A stretch of DNA of 64,000 nt from Mycoplasma sp. ATU-Cv-703 (GTDB taxonomy: Bacteria; Bacillota_I; Bacilli_A; Mycoplasmatales; Metamycoplasmataceae): assembly GCA_004011965.1 (NCBI GenBank), contig RYZV01000001.1, positions 549,372 to 613,371 on the forward strand, given 5' to 3'. A program made the translations under genes and the position numbers. A model generated the notes under the pieces. It searched no databases, was not told the DNA's origin, and worked only from the letters and a program-made list of their open reading frames with translations. Position 1 is the stretch's first letter, and the number at the start of each line of letters is the position of its first letter. This document shows, in pieces, positions 55,032 to 64,000 of the stretch.

Positions 55032-57155
55032 CTATTTCGTAACTTTAAGTCAGTTTTGGTACGCCCACACCGTTTTTTGAGGAAAATATTCACGTAAAAT
55101 GGAGATTAAATCAACTTCTTCTCCCCCAGGACGATTTATCCTTTTCTTAAGATTTAAAAGAAATTCCACCATATACATTTTCTTTACAGATTTATCATTG
55201 GGTGTATTGATTTTCAGTTTTGACAAAAGATTAATTATGAAGTTTTTCATATTTCTTCTGTCGGACTCAGAACCACAATTAAGTATTTTTTCGCTGATTC
55301 TGGCAACAATACGATATTGATCTTCAATACTCCAATTATTTACTTGGTTCACCAGTTTAGCGGTTATATCTCCGTATCACGGTTCGGTTTTCCTTATATA
55401 TTCCAAAAAGTAATAATAATCTTGGACAATTCCCTTTAAATTGATAGAGTCTGCTATCCTTTGGAATTGCATTGGCAACTTCTTTTCATAGATGAATAGT
55501 TCGCTGTAAATATAGGAAATGAAATACGCGGTACAAGAGTCCCCAAATTCTCTTTTAAATTTTTTAACAAATTTTAAAACATTTTTTTCTAATTTCGGTT
55601 CAAGGGTTTCTATGATTTTTTTTGCAAAAGACATTTGTTTAAAATATTTTTCGCTAACCAGAGTTTCTTTCACATCAACGACCAAATTTTTAAAATGAAC
55701 GAAAAGGTCAACAAGTTTCGGGAGATCTGGATTCATATCTGTCAGAGGTTCAATAGCTTTTATCATTTTTAAGATATCTTCTTTAGCAAAGTCTTTGTAT
55801 CGCATTAGGCAAGTTTTTACATGATGATTTTTAAAATAATTTTCAATTATGTGCCCAAAACACCATCATAGTAACTCATGACGCTGTAACTCGCTTGTTA
55901 AGTAACGATATCCTAAACCTTGGTTATGTTGAATTTCCTCCAAATATTTATTGAATTTTTGCAAAGAATAAACGTCAGCTGGAAGTATGTTCAAACCAAG
56001 CACCTCAACAATTTTGTTTATGTCAAAATCTGTTATCAAATCCCCTTTATACAAAATTTTGATATCGCCGAAAACGTTAGCGTTAGGAGGTACAAAAAAA
56101 TAATATGCCGAATTATTTTCTTTCTCGGTTTTAATTTTAAAATCTTCTAAATTTTTTCCCATGCACTCTAAAAGGTTTCTAAGTCTATCTATGTGGAAAT
56201 CGTTCTCGGTTTTTATAGTTAAATATAGTGAATATGCTTTTCGCATTTTTGATTTTAGTTCTTCATTTTTTAGTTTTGGAGGCATTATTTCGTTTAGGTA
56301 ACTGTCTGCTTCCTTAAAATGCCGCAAATTAACATTTTTAAACATTGTAGTAGGCAGAAATATTCTTTCTCTGACGATTTTATCCAAATTGTTTATGAAA
56401 TTGGAATGTAGTATCAAATAAACATCGTTTCTAAACATTAGTTCGTTAACCATTGGAGCTAATTGTTGGTGTGATGGATTCCTATCGGGATCATCTATCA
56501 GTATGAGTTTACGGTATTTTCAAAACCCTCAATTTCAAAATCACCCCAAAATAACTCATATAAACAAGAAAACATATTCAAGTAGCGTTAGAAGAAAAGC
56601 AAGGAAGTAGTTGAAGTAACTGTCATTGTCTTCCTTGATGAAAGACAGCCCACAACTCTTAGGGCCCAAAGAGAAAGATTGTTTGTTTCCAAATAAATTC
56701 TTTACAAAAGCGCTTTTTCTTTTCACTCACCACATGTTGAAGTAAAGGATTATGGTTCCGTATTTTCAGCACACATAGGTTCCTATTAGTTTTTGTGCAT
56801 AATGAGTTTTTCCGCCGCCAAATTGTTCAAAAATGTGAACTGCTTTTTCCTTAAATATGACTTTAACGTCTTCCTTAATTTTTGTATTTAGTTCTTCCTT
56901 GTTTAAGTCATATATCTTCAGTGATTGCTTGGATCAATTTTTATAAAGGCAATAATTTATCACTCTGTAAATCAGCGAAAACAAAAAAATCAAACTTGGG
57001 ACCAAAAGCGTTAAATAAAATCATTTTCAATCGCCCGATAAGCAAAGAGATATAAAAATCCATATGGCGCACACTAAAATAATTGCCCATCCAGTTTTTA
57101 AGAATATTTGCCCAAGAACTTTAATTAAGGCGCTTGATAATCCTGGTTTGTTCAT
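55032..57155 (-). CDS. Membrane KAP-type P-loop NTPase
   Basis: 707 residues from ATG at 57155 to TAG at 55032-55034. Two hydrophobic helices start the protein ('IFLKTGWAIILVCAIWIFISL' region and the next). Walker A is a modified 'FEQFGGGKTHYAQ' at about residue 110; Walker B 'KLILIDDPDRNP' at about 218 matches the KAP 'DDxDR'. Between them lies a very hydrophobic aromatic stretch of two helices, the membrane insertion diagnostic of KAP. The 470-residue C-terminus is helical. About 20 TGA codons are Trp. It likely forms a membrane-anchored NTPase with the two downstream unknowns. Confidence 0.78.
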
Positions 57156-57496
57156 TTAAAATCACCATGTTTAAACTTAATCTTGTGGACATTTTATAAA
57201 TTTACTCCGAAGTACCTAGATTCACAGCAAAATTTGATATTTTTTAACTGCATAACTACCAATCTTAGTATCGTGAGAAATTTAACCTAATCATTTTCCT
57301 TTATCTTCCGTTAATTTGTTAGTATACGTCAAAAAAAACATTGAATTAAGTGCTAAACCAAAAAAAATTATGAACATTGGTTTGCTGGTTATTACATAAC
57401 CTTAAAATGGGTCCCAGATAAATAAATTTATGCTATTAAACCGCTCGCTTCATCGGTGGTTTATAATTAAGGCAATTTCGCATTTAAAATAAAACA
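57156..57496. other. 341-base gap with promoter of pgk-tpiA-gpmI
   Basis: No gene seen. TATAAT at 57462-57467 precedes pgk by 29 bases. The rest is AT-rich flank of the accessory island. Confidence 0.6.
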
Positions 57497-58687
57497 ATGG
57501 CAAAAAAAACACTTGACGATATTAATCTCAAAAATCAAACAGTGCTAATGCGCGTTGATTTTAACGTCCCAATTGAAAATGGGCAAATCATGTCCGACAA
57601 GCGAATTACGGCTGCGCTCCCTTCAATTGAAAAAGTGATCAGTAGCGGCGGAAAGTTAGTCTTATTCTCCCACTTAGGTCGCGTTAAAACTGAAAAAGAT
57701 AAAGAGAGATACAGTTTAAAAGTTGTTGCAGAGGATCTTAGTAAGAAACTAAGTAAAGAAGTAATTTTTATTAACAAAACTCATGGACCCAAGTTAGAGA
57801 AGGCAATTGATAATTTAAAACCTGGTCAAGTTTTAATGGTTGAAAACACTCGTTTTGAAGATCTAAACAACCGCGCCGAAAGTTCTAATTCTCCAGTTCT
57901 AGGCAAATACTGAGCTTCGCTCGGCGACGTTTTTGTGAATGATGCTTTCGGAACTGCTCATCGTTCGCACGCATCAAACGTTGGCATAGCCCAGAACATT
58001 GCTGTTTCAGCAGTCGGCTATTTAGTTGAAAAAGAATTAAAGATGCTTGGTCAAGGACTTGATTATCCCGAGCATCCTTTCGTAGCCATCGTTGGCGGCG
58101 CAAAAGTTTCTGACAAAATCAAAGCCGTTGAGAATCTACTTCAAAAAGCTGACAAGGTGATTATCACTGGCGGAATGGCTAGTACATTTAACAAAGCACT
58201 TGGTCACAAAATCGGCGATTCTCTAGTTGAAAATGATTATGTAGATTTGGCCCGCCGCCTACTTAATAAGTACAAAGATAAAATCGTTTTGTCAATTGAT
58301 TTTGCAATTGCTCCTAAATTTACCAACGCACCCCGTAAGGAAACCGAAGGCGTTGACATTCCTGACCACTGGATGTCGCTTGACATCGGCCATAAATCAA
58401 TCGCTCTATTTCAGAAAACTTTGCACGGAGCCAAAACAGTCGTTTGAAACGGGCCAGCCGGTGTAACTGAGTTTTCTAACTACGAGCAAGGAACAATCGC
58501 ACTTGCCCACGCGATTGCTAAGCAGCCGGGCGTGTTTGCTATCATTGGTGGCGGAGATTCGGCTGCGGCGGCAATTAAGCTTGGTTTTGAAAGTAAGTTT
58601 TCTCACATTTCAACCGGCGGTGGTGCCTCTCTAGCTTACATGGAAGGTAAACCCTTACCAGCTATAGACGTAATTCAAAACGCCTAA
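57497..58687 (+). CDS. pgk: Phosphoglycerate kinase
   Basis: 396 residues, family length. '[16 protein letters not shown]', 'LFSHLGRV', '[10 protein letters not shown]', '[14 protein letters not shown]', '[12 protein letters not shown]' and '[10 protein letters not shown]' with '[17 protein letters not shown]' at the end. It transfers phosphate from 1,3-bisphosphoglycerate to ADP. TGA supplies Trp in 'VVWNGPAGV' and 'YWASLG'. It starts the pgk-tpiA-gpmI operon; tpiA begins 9 bases later. Confidence 0.98.
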
Positions 58688-58696
58688 AGGGGAAGC

Positions 58697-59425
58697 ATGG
58701 GAAAACCGCTCTGAATAATTGGAAACTGGAAAATGAACCAGGACTATTTGCAAATTGACTCCTATCTTGAACGTTTTGAGCAGGCGCTGAATAATCCCAA
58801 AGTTAACTTTGCTTTGGCCGTCAATTACACCTTGTTAAAAAAGGTTCGTCAATCAGGTATAGAGGGGCTAAAAACTTTTGCCCAAAATGTCTCCGAATTT
58901 AATCCTGGCGCATACACCGGCGAAACATCGGCCTTAATGCTATCTAGCCTTGGGATTGAAGGGGCTATTATTGGTCACTCGGAACGACGTCAACACTTTG
59001 GAGAAACAGACTTAATTGTTCGCAAAAAACTCAAACAACTTCTAGCTAACCGCTTAACCCCAATTGTTTGCGTCGGTGAAACTTTGCTTGAGCGCCAACA
59101 AGAAAAAACTGAAAAAGTAATCATTGAACAACTAGCTACAATCTTTGCTAAATTCAAAAAGTTTGATGATTTTATTATCGCTTACGAGCCGCTTTGGGCA
59201 ATTGGAACTGGCCAAACCGCTACGCCCGAGCAAGCTCAAAAAGTAGCTCGCTTAATTCGCAAACAAACGGCCAAGGATGTAAGAATTCTTTACGGCGGAT
59301 CTGTTAGTGCCGATAACGTTGCTGCTTTCCTAACTCAACCCGATGTTGATGGCGTTTTAGTTGGCGGAGCTTCGCTTGATCCTAAGGGGTTTGCCCAAAT
59401 CATTAGCGAGGCAGAGCGTGTCTAA
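58697..59425 (+). CDS. tpiA: Triosephosphate isomerase
   Basis: 242 residues, slightly shorter than the usual 250. Catalytic Lys in 'IGNWKMN', His in 'IGHSERRQHFGE', Glu in 'AYEPLWAIGTGQTATPEQ', phosphate loop 'LYGGSVSADN' and 'GVLVGGASL'. GGGGAAG precedes the ATG. It interconverts DHAP, made here from glycerol by GlpO, and glyceraldehyde 3-phosphate. gpmI starts inside its last 8 bases. Confidence 0.98.
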
Positions 59426-60935
59426 ACGAGCGGTGTTAGTCATTTTGGACGGATTTGGCGAGCGCAAAGATCAAAAAGGTAACGCAATTGCGCTGGCTAA
59501 AACCCCTAACTGAGATTACCTGCGCAAACATTATCCTCACACATTGCTTAAAGCTGCTGGTCAAGCCGTCGGTTTACCTGCTCAGCAAATGGGCAATTCG
59601 GAAGTTGGTCATCTTAACATCGGAGCTGGCACAGTTGTTTATACTGGCTTATCTCTAATAAATCAAGCACTTAAAACTGGTGATTTTGAAAAAAATACTA
59701 GTTTTTTAAAGGCTTTTCAAAAAGTTAAAAAAAGTGGCGCAACATTGCACTTAATGGGACTTCTTTCGCCGGGGGGTGTCCACTCTCACGAAGATCATCT
59801 CTTTGCACTTTTAAAACTTGCCCACGTGCAAGGACTTAAAAATGTTAGCGTTCATGTTTTCGGTGATGGTCGCGACGTTAGTCCTCAAAGCATCAAACCA
59901 TCGCTTGAAAAATTAATTACTTTGCTTCAAACTTACCACTATCAACTGGCCAGCATTATGGGTAGGGTGTACGCAATGGATCGCGACCAGCGCTTTGAAA
60001 AAACTTTGCTCGCTTACCAAGCCTTGCAAGGAAAGAGTAAGAATCATTTCTCAAATGTTCTAGATTATTTAAGTCAGCAATACCAGCAAGGTATAAGCGA
60101 TGAGTTTTTAGAACCAGCCGTTAACAAGAGTTCTAAGACCCATTTTTTGAAATCTGGCGATGCAGTAATTTTTTTCAACTTTAGACCTGATCGTGCTCGT
60201 CAGCTGAGTCACTTTTTAGTCGGATCTTCATTGTATGACTATAATCCGTCTGAGCGTCTATCGAGCATTGATTTAACAACTATGATGAAGTATGAAGGAA
60301 TAAGTAAATCCAGAGTTGCATTTTCAGAGATGGAGATTAATCAGACATTGGGAAAAACTTTATCCGAGAACAATTTCAAACAACTCCGCGTAGCGGAAAC
60401 TCAAAAGTACGCTCACGTCACCTTCTTTTTTGATGGCGGTAAAGACGTCCTTTACCCACTGGAAAAACGCATTTTGGTGCCATCCCATAAAGTTGATAAC
60501 TTTGCCCGTTTACCTAGTATGAGCGCTCAGGGCATCACGAACGCAATTATTAAAAATTTGAACCAGTTTGATGTAATCATTGCTAACTATGCCAATCCTG
60601 ACATGGTTGGTCACACTGGCGAACTAAAGCCGACTATTGAAGCGATCGAAATAATTGATGATCAACTTGGTCAATTGTATCGTGCTTGTCAAAAGCACGG
60701 GGCAACGCTTTGAATTACGGCTGATCATGGAAATGCTGAAATCATGCTAGATCAGCAAGGAAAACCTTCAACCAAACACACAAATAGCGATGTTCCTTTG
60801 TTAGTGTGCGACTCCTTGATCAAACTTAAACCGGGTAAACTTGCTAATGTGAGTCCAAGCTTACTTGACTACTTAGGTTTAAAAATTCCTACTCAGATGG
60901 ATGCTAAGTCGTTATTGATTAAGTCGGATCGTTAG
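59418..60935 (+). CDS. gpmI: 2,3-bisphosphoglycerate-independent phosphoglycerate mutase
   Basis: 505 residues. GTG at 59418 overlaps tpiA. 'VLVILDGFGERKD' has the first metal Asp, 'QMGNSEVGHLNIGAG' the phosphoserine nucleophile, 'HLMGLLSPGGVHSHEDH', 'VFGDGRDV', 'NYANPDMVGHTG' and 'WITADHGNAE' the second metal site. Two Trp are TGA. It converts 3- to 2-phosphoglycerate with manganese. Its end overlaps the convergent recA stop by 17 bases. Confidence 0.97.
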
Positions 60936-61902
60936 ATATTGGTTGGTAAGTTTGCCGCATTTGCTCTTTAAGTTGCGGATCGTTTTTAATTAGTGCAAGC
61001 AGTTGAGCACGTCCATGGGCAATGTTTTGACCATTTCACTGGTACCACCCGCCTTTAGAAACTAACGAACCCTGACTAATCAATAAATCGATTAGTTCGT
61101 TATCTTGGTCAAGTCCGTGGTTAAAACTGAGGTGAATTTGACCAACTCGGTAAGGCGGAGCTAACTTGTTTTTCACGCACTTAACTTTTAGATTCACTCC
61201 GTTGGGAGCATCGCTTACACCGGTGTAACCAATCCGACGTACTTCCAGTCTTAGCGAAGCATAAAACTTGAGCGCGCGACCACCGGGCGTGACTTGAGCC
61301 GGGCCACTAAAATGATTAATTTTTTCGCGAATTTGGTTAATAAAAATTACGCTTGTTTGTGACTGGGATAGCGTAGCGGTAATTTTACGGAGCGCTTTGG
61401 ACATTAAACGTGCTTGAAGTCCGATCGTGTTGTCTTCAAAACAACCTTCTAATTCAGTTTGAGGAATTAGAGCCGCTACCGAGTCGATTACGATTAAATC
61501 AATCGTGCCAGTTTTGGCTAAAGCATCGGTTATTTCTAAAGCTTGCTCAGCTGAGCTGGGTTGGACTAAAATGAGTTGATTTTTATCAACGTTTAGCTTA
61601 GTTGCGAATTCTAAATCAAGCGCATGTTCAGCATCAATGAAAACGCATTTACCGCCCTCTTTTTGAACTTGACTAATTGCTAAAAGAGCAAGCGTGGTTT
61701 TACCACTTGATTCAGGTCCGTAAATTTCAACTATTTTTCCGCGGACAAATCCGCCCACACCAGTTAACTCGTCAATCACGAGCGAACCACTTGAGAAAAC
61801 CGCGCTGGGCTCACGAAGACTTTCGCCCGGCAAAATAATCGTGCTATCACGAAATTGTTCAACTAGCGCTTTCAAACTCGAATTGGAAGACTTTTTAGAC
61901 AT
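60919..61902 (-). CDS. recA: Recombinase RecA
   Basis: 327 residues from ATG at 61902 to TAA at 60919. 'EIYGPESSGKTTLALLA' is Walker A, 'LIVIDSVAALIPQTELEG' Walker B, 'VIFINQIREKI' and 'TPGGRALKFYASLRLEVRR' the DNA-binding loops. The C-terminal tail ('ALIKNDPQLKEQM' and a few more) is shorter and less acidic than in E. coli, as in other mollicutes. One TGA is Trp. It follows pncC in the cinA-recA order common in Firmicutes. Function: strand exchange and repair, also recombination among surface-protein repeats. Confidence 0.97.
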
Positions 61903-61907
61903 ATCTA

Positions 61908-62321
61908 CTAAGATATTGGTCAGTTAAAAGTTTTACTTAATTTTTTAAAGGCAAAATTGACTGCTTGGGCGCGAATTTGGTTACGATCACCTTTTAAATT
62001 TAGTTGCCACACTTTTTCGTTAATTGCTACGTAAACCTCTCCAACGGGACGGTTTTCTTGACTAGTTGGACCGGCGTTACCAGTAAAAGCGACGCAAATA
62101 TCTACTCCGAGTCACTTTTGTCCTTGCTTTGCCATATCTAAGGCGGCTTGAGAATTAATCACGCCCTTATCAACATTAACGCCGATCTTGGCTTTTAAAT
62201 CTTTGTCATAAAGAACTAGGCTACCACGAAAATAGTGCGAGACATTGGCGTTATTAACGACTTTACTCGCAAAGAGTCCGCCTGTTAAAGACTCAACTGC
62301 ACCGAGTGTGGGCAGAGCCAC
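61908..62321 (-). CDS. pncC: CinA C-terminal-domain nicotinamide-nucleotide amidase
   Basis: 137 residues, GTG start overlapping the phosphatase stop by one base. 'LGAVESLTGGLFASKV' is the CinA/PncC start motif, later 'FRGSLVLYDKDLKAKIGV' and 'DICVAFTGNAGPT'. Only the C-terminal amidase domain is present. It hydrolyses nicotinamide mononucleotide to nicotinate mononucleotide in NAD recycling. Slightly shorter than E. coli PncC (165). Placement before recA matches cinA-recA. Confidence 0.85.
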
Positions 62322-62905
62322 TAGAGAAGCTCCAATCGATCACTTAGATCGCTACTTGTAAATTGCCCCTTAACGAGAATGTTTCTTTTTGCTAAACGTG
62401 AATAAATGACTCGTTCTAAAAACATGTGGAACCAATTCATTTTGTAGTCGGTGGAAACAAGCGGCTGAACTAAGATAGACTCGCATTTTAGTCTGTTAGC
62501 GACTAGTATGTCCATTACGATTTGATCGCCCATGATAATTGTCTCCGAGGGCAAAACTTGGTAACGTTCAATGATTGAACGCACAACTCGTTTAAAGGGT
62601 TTGCGCGCGTTGCCATAGAAAGCGTCAGCAGTAGTCTTCTCAGCAAAGCGCTGGGTTCGGTTTTTAGTGTTGTTAGAAACAATTACAAAGATGATGCCGG
62701 CGCTTTGAATCTTTTGGATGAAATTTATTACATCAGCGTTGGGCAAACGCGTGTAGTGGGGAACGAGCGTATTATCAAGGTCGCTAATAAAGAGTCTAAT
62801 TCCTTGGCGTTTAAGTTGCGTTAAGTTGACATCTTTGAACGAGCGGATGTAAATTGAAGGCTTAAAGTAGTTGGCGATTAATTTCTTGCGTCGGCTGTCC
62901 ATCAT
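62321..62905 (-). CDS. YqeG-type HAD phosphatase (class IIIA)
   Basis: 194 residues. 'LFISDLDNTLVPHYTRLP' is the HAD DxDxT motif, 'FVIVSNNTKNR' motif II, 'KPFKRV' motif III and 'IIMGDQIVMDILVANRL' motif IV, all in the YqeG arrangement. In Bacillus and yeast (Gep4), relatives dephosphorylate phosphatidylglycerol phosphate. That would complete the pgsA pathway seen at 3.6 kb; the substrate here is inference. Two ATG codons at the start; the gene overlaps the upstream lipoprotein by 28 bases. Confidence 0.88.
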   Translation of the reverse strand: MMDSRRKKLIANYFKPSIYIRSFKDVNLTQLKRQGIRLFISDLDNTLVPHYTRLPNADVINFIQKIQSAGIIFVIVSNNTKNRTQRFAEKTTADAFYGNARKPFKRVVRSIIERYQVLPSETIIMGDQIVMDILVANRLKCESILVQPLVSTDYKMNWFHMFLERVIYSRLAKRNILVKGQFTSSDLSDRLELL

Positions 62906-64000
62906 ATTTGTTCAAGCGATAAATCGGATAGATGGTTCAGATCGCTAAATTTAGTTTTTTCGGTGTTTAAATTGATTTCAATGTGACCTACTTCACACCA
63001 GAGATCACCATTTCTAAGAATGGTTATTTTGATACTAATTTGCCCGTTATGATCGTCGCGCTTAGCCTTAACATCCCATCCTCAATCAGCAGGTAATTCC
63101 AACTTTGGATCGTGAATTAGATCATTCCAAATTGAGTCCTCAATCTCTTTTTCGCTTTTGTCCTTTAATTCAGAATTTTCTTTAATTTGAGCGATCATCC
63201 AGTCTTGTAATTCTTTGATTATGAACTGGCGTTTTTCTTGATCAAATTTGCTTATAAAACCGTCAACTTCAAAAACTCGGTCTGGTTTAGTTAGTTCAAT
63301 ATTGCTATCGCTCGTAAAAATTCAAACTCCGATTTTTAACTTGCCATTTACGTTGTCACGATCAATAACTTTGACAGTTATTCTCGGATCTTGCCTCTCT
63401 CCTTTGAATCCAAGCTTTTGTTTTAACTCTTCAAACGTTTCCTTATCAAGGTCGCTGAATTCACTCGGCAAAATGTTTTTGTGTTTAATAACCAGTGATT
63501 CAAGATTGCTCAATTTTTCTTTTGCTTCCTGGGCGTTTTTACTCTGGGTTTCTAACTCTGAAGTTTTTAAAAGGTCGTCAACTTGCAGAGTATCAGTAGA
63601 TCCACTTGCAGATCATCCAAGATGCTCAAACCAAACCCAAACTACTAGCGTGATGGTGCCTTTTTCATCATCAACAGAGTCAATATCAACTGCAATTTCT
63701 AAACCAGTAATTTTTTCGTCTCATCCGATACTTTTCTTGACTAGGTTGGTCAGAGTTAGTAAACTTTCAAGGTTTTTAAAACCACTTGGCAAAATGTTTT
63801 TTTCGTCTAACTCAAGTTTTTTTAGACTAGAAAGTTTTTGACGAACTTTTGTGGCGTACTCTTTCAAACGGGTTAGTTGGTCAAAGTTATCTATTAGTGT
63901 TTTATGAAGCGTTACCCAGTTTTGCTCATTTCTCAGCAGTTTGAAAGTAAATTCAATTTGATTACTTTCGTCATTAGCTTGGGCTTCAACTACCAGTTTG
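62878..64000 (-). CDS. Lipoprotein_17-type repeat protein, C-terminal part (5' end beyond window)
   Basis: Open in one frame from the right edge to TAA at 62878-62880 with TGA as Trp. About 370 residues are visible, with about four modules showing the 'D...G.I/L' strand and 'GF' turn (for example 'VEVDGFISKFD' and 'LGFKGERQD'). It ends in a helix followed by 'SLEQIWWTADARN', which overlaps the phosphatase start by 28 bases. Related to the genes at 1-439 and 30.1-36.8 kb. Probably a surface lipoprotein; its N-terminus is not visible. Confidence 0.75.

Overview
The window comes from a mollicute (Mycoplasma-like) chromosome read with genetic code 4. Almost every conserved gene is broken by in-frame TGA codons that fall at tryptophan positions, for example in parE, parC, the agmatine genes, cysS, glpK and pgk. 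All genes close with TAA or TAG. There is no cell-wall synthesis in view. Large repeat lipoproteins, glycerol oxidation by GlpO and an agmatine deiminase pathway fit a fermentative, host-associated mollicute. I cannot name the species. Core genes look moderate in GC, while several islands are clearly AT-richer.

Layout. 0-0.44 kb: 3' end of a Lipoprotein_17-type surface protein. 0.44-6.1 kb: a small SHOCT-like membrane protein, leucyl aminopeptidase, a GpsB/DivIVA-like protein, an unusually long RNase P RNA, a membrane protein, pgsA and a GH13-like protein lacking recognisable catalytic residues. 6.1-9.4 kb: AT-rich island with an AAA ATPase and a subtilisin-like protease overlapping by 8 bases, matching the two-gene ietAS defence architecture. 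9.5-30.1 kb: core block with rplM-rpsI, tRNA-Ile, galU, parE-parC, ptcA-aguD-aguA, mnmG, an ECF S component, the Firmicute-like order cysS-rlmB-(sigH-like)-secE-nusG, tRNA-Tyr, tRNA-Gln, lepA and two unrecognised proteins. 30.1-36.8 kb: one giant minus-strand ORF of about 2240 codons built from about 22 Lipoprotein_17-like modules. It contains three tandem super-repeats of exactly 1155 bases. 36.9-40.6 kb: a degenerate GH38 mannosidase-like gene and a divergent RpiR-type regulator sharing a perfect inverted repeat.

40.6-57.2 kb is mostly accessory: two membrane proteins, a KAP NTPase beside tRNA-Leu and tRNA-Trp, and a glycerol cluster (glpO, glpF, glpK) split by an AT-rich cytosine methylase plus HNH nuclease. 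Then come an ArsR-type regulator with His-rich and Cys-rich small ORFs, and an AT-rich three-gene island: a second membrane KAP NTPase, an unknown protein and a large protein with a HEPN-like RNxxxH motif. 57.5-64 kb returns to core genes: pgk-tpiA-gpmI, then convergent recA, pncC, a YqeG-type phosphatase and another Lipoprotein_17 gene running off the right edge.

Functionally, glycerol import, phosphorylation and oxidation feed triose phosphate into TpiA, Pgk and GpmI. The agmatine operon would yield carbamoyl phosphate for ATP, although carbamate kinase is not in this window. Defence-like functions (ietAS-like pair, restriction-modification, two KAP NTPases, HEPN-like protein) sit in separate AT-rich insertions between core operons. 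Many genes have a TATAAT box 6-11 bases before the start codon, which predicts leaderless transcripts.
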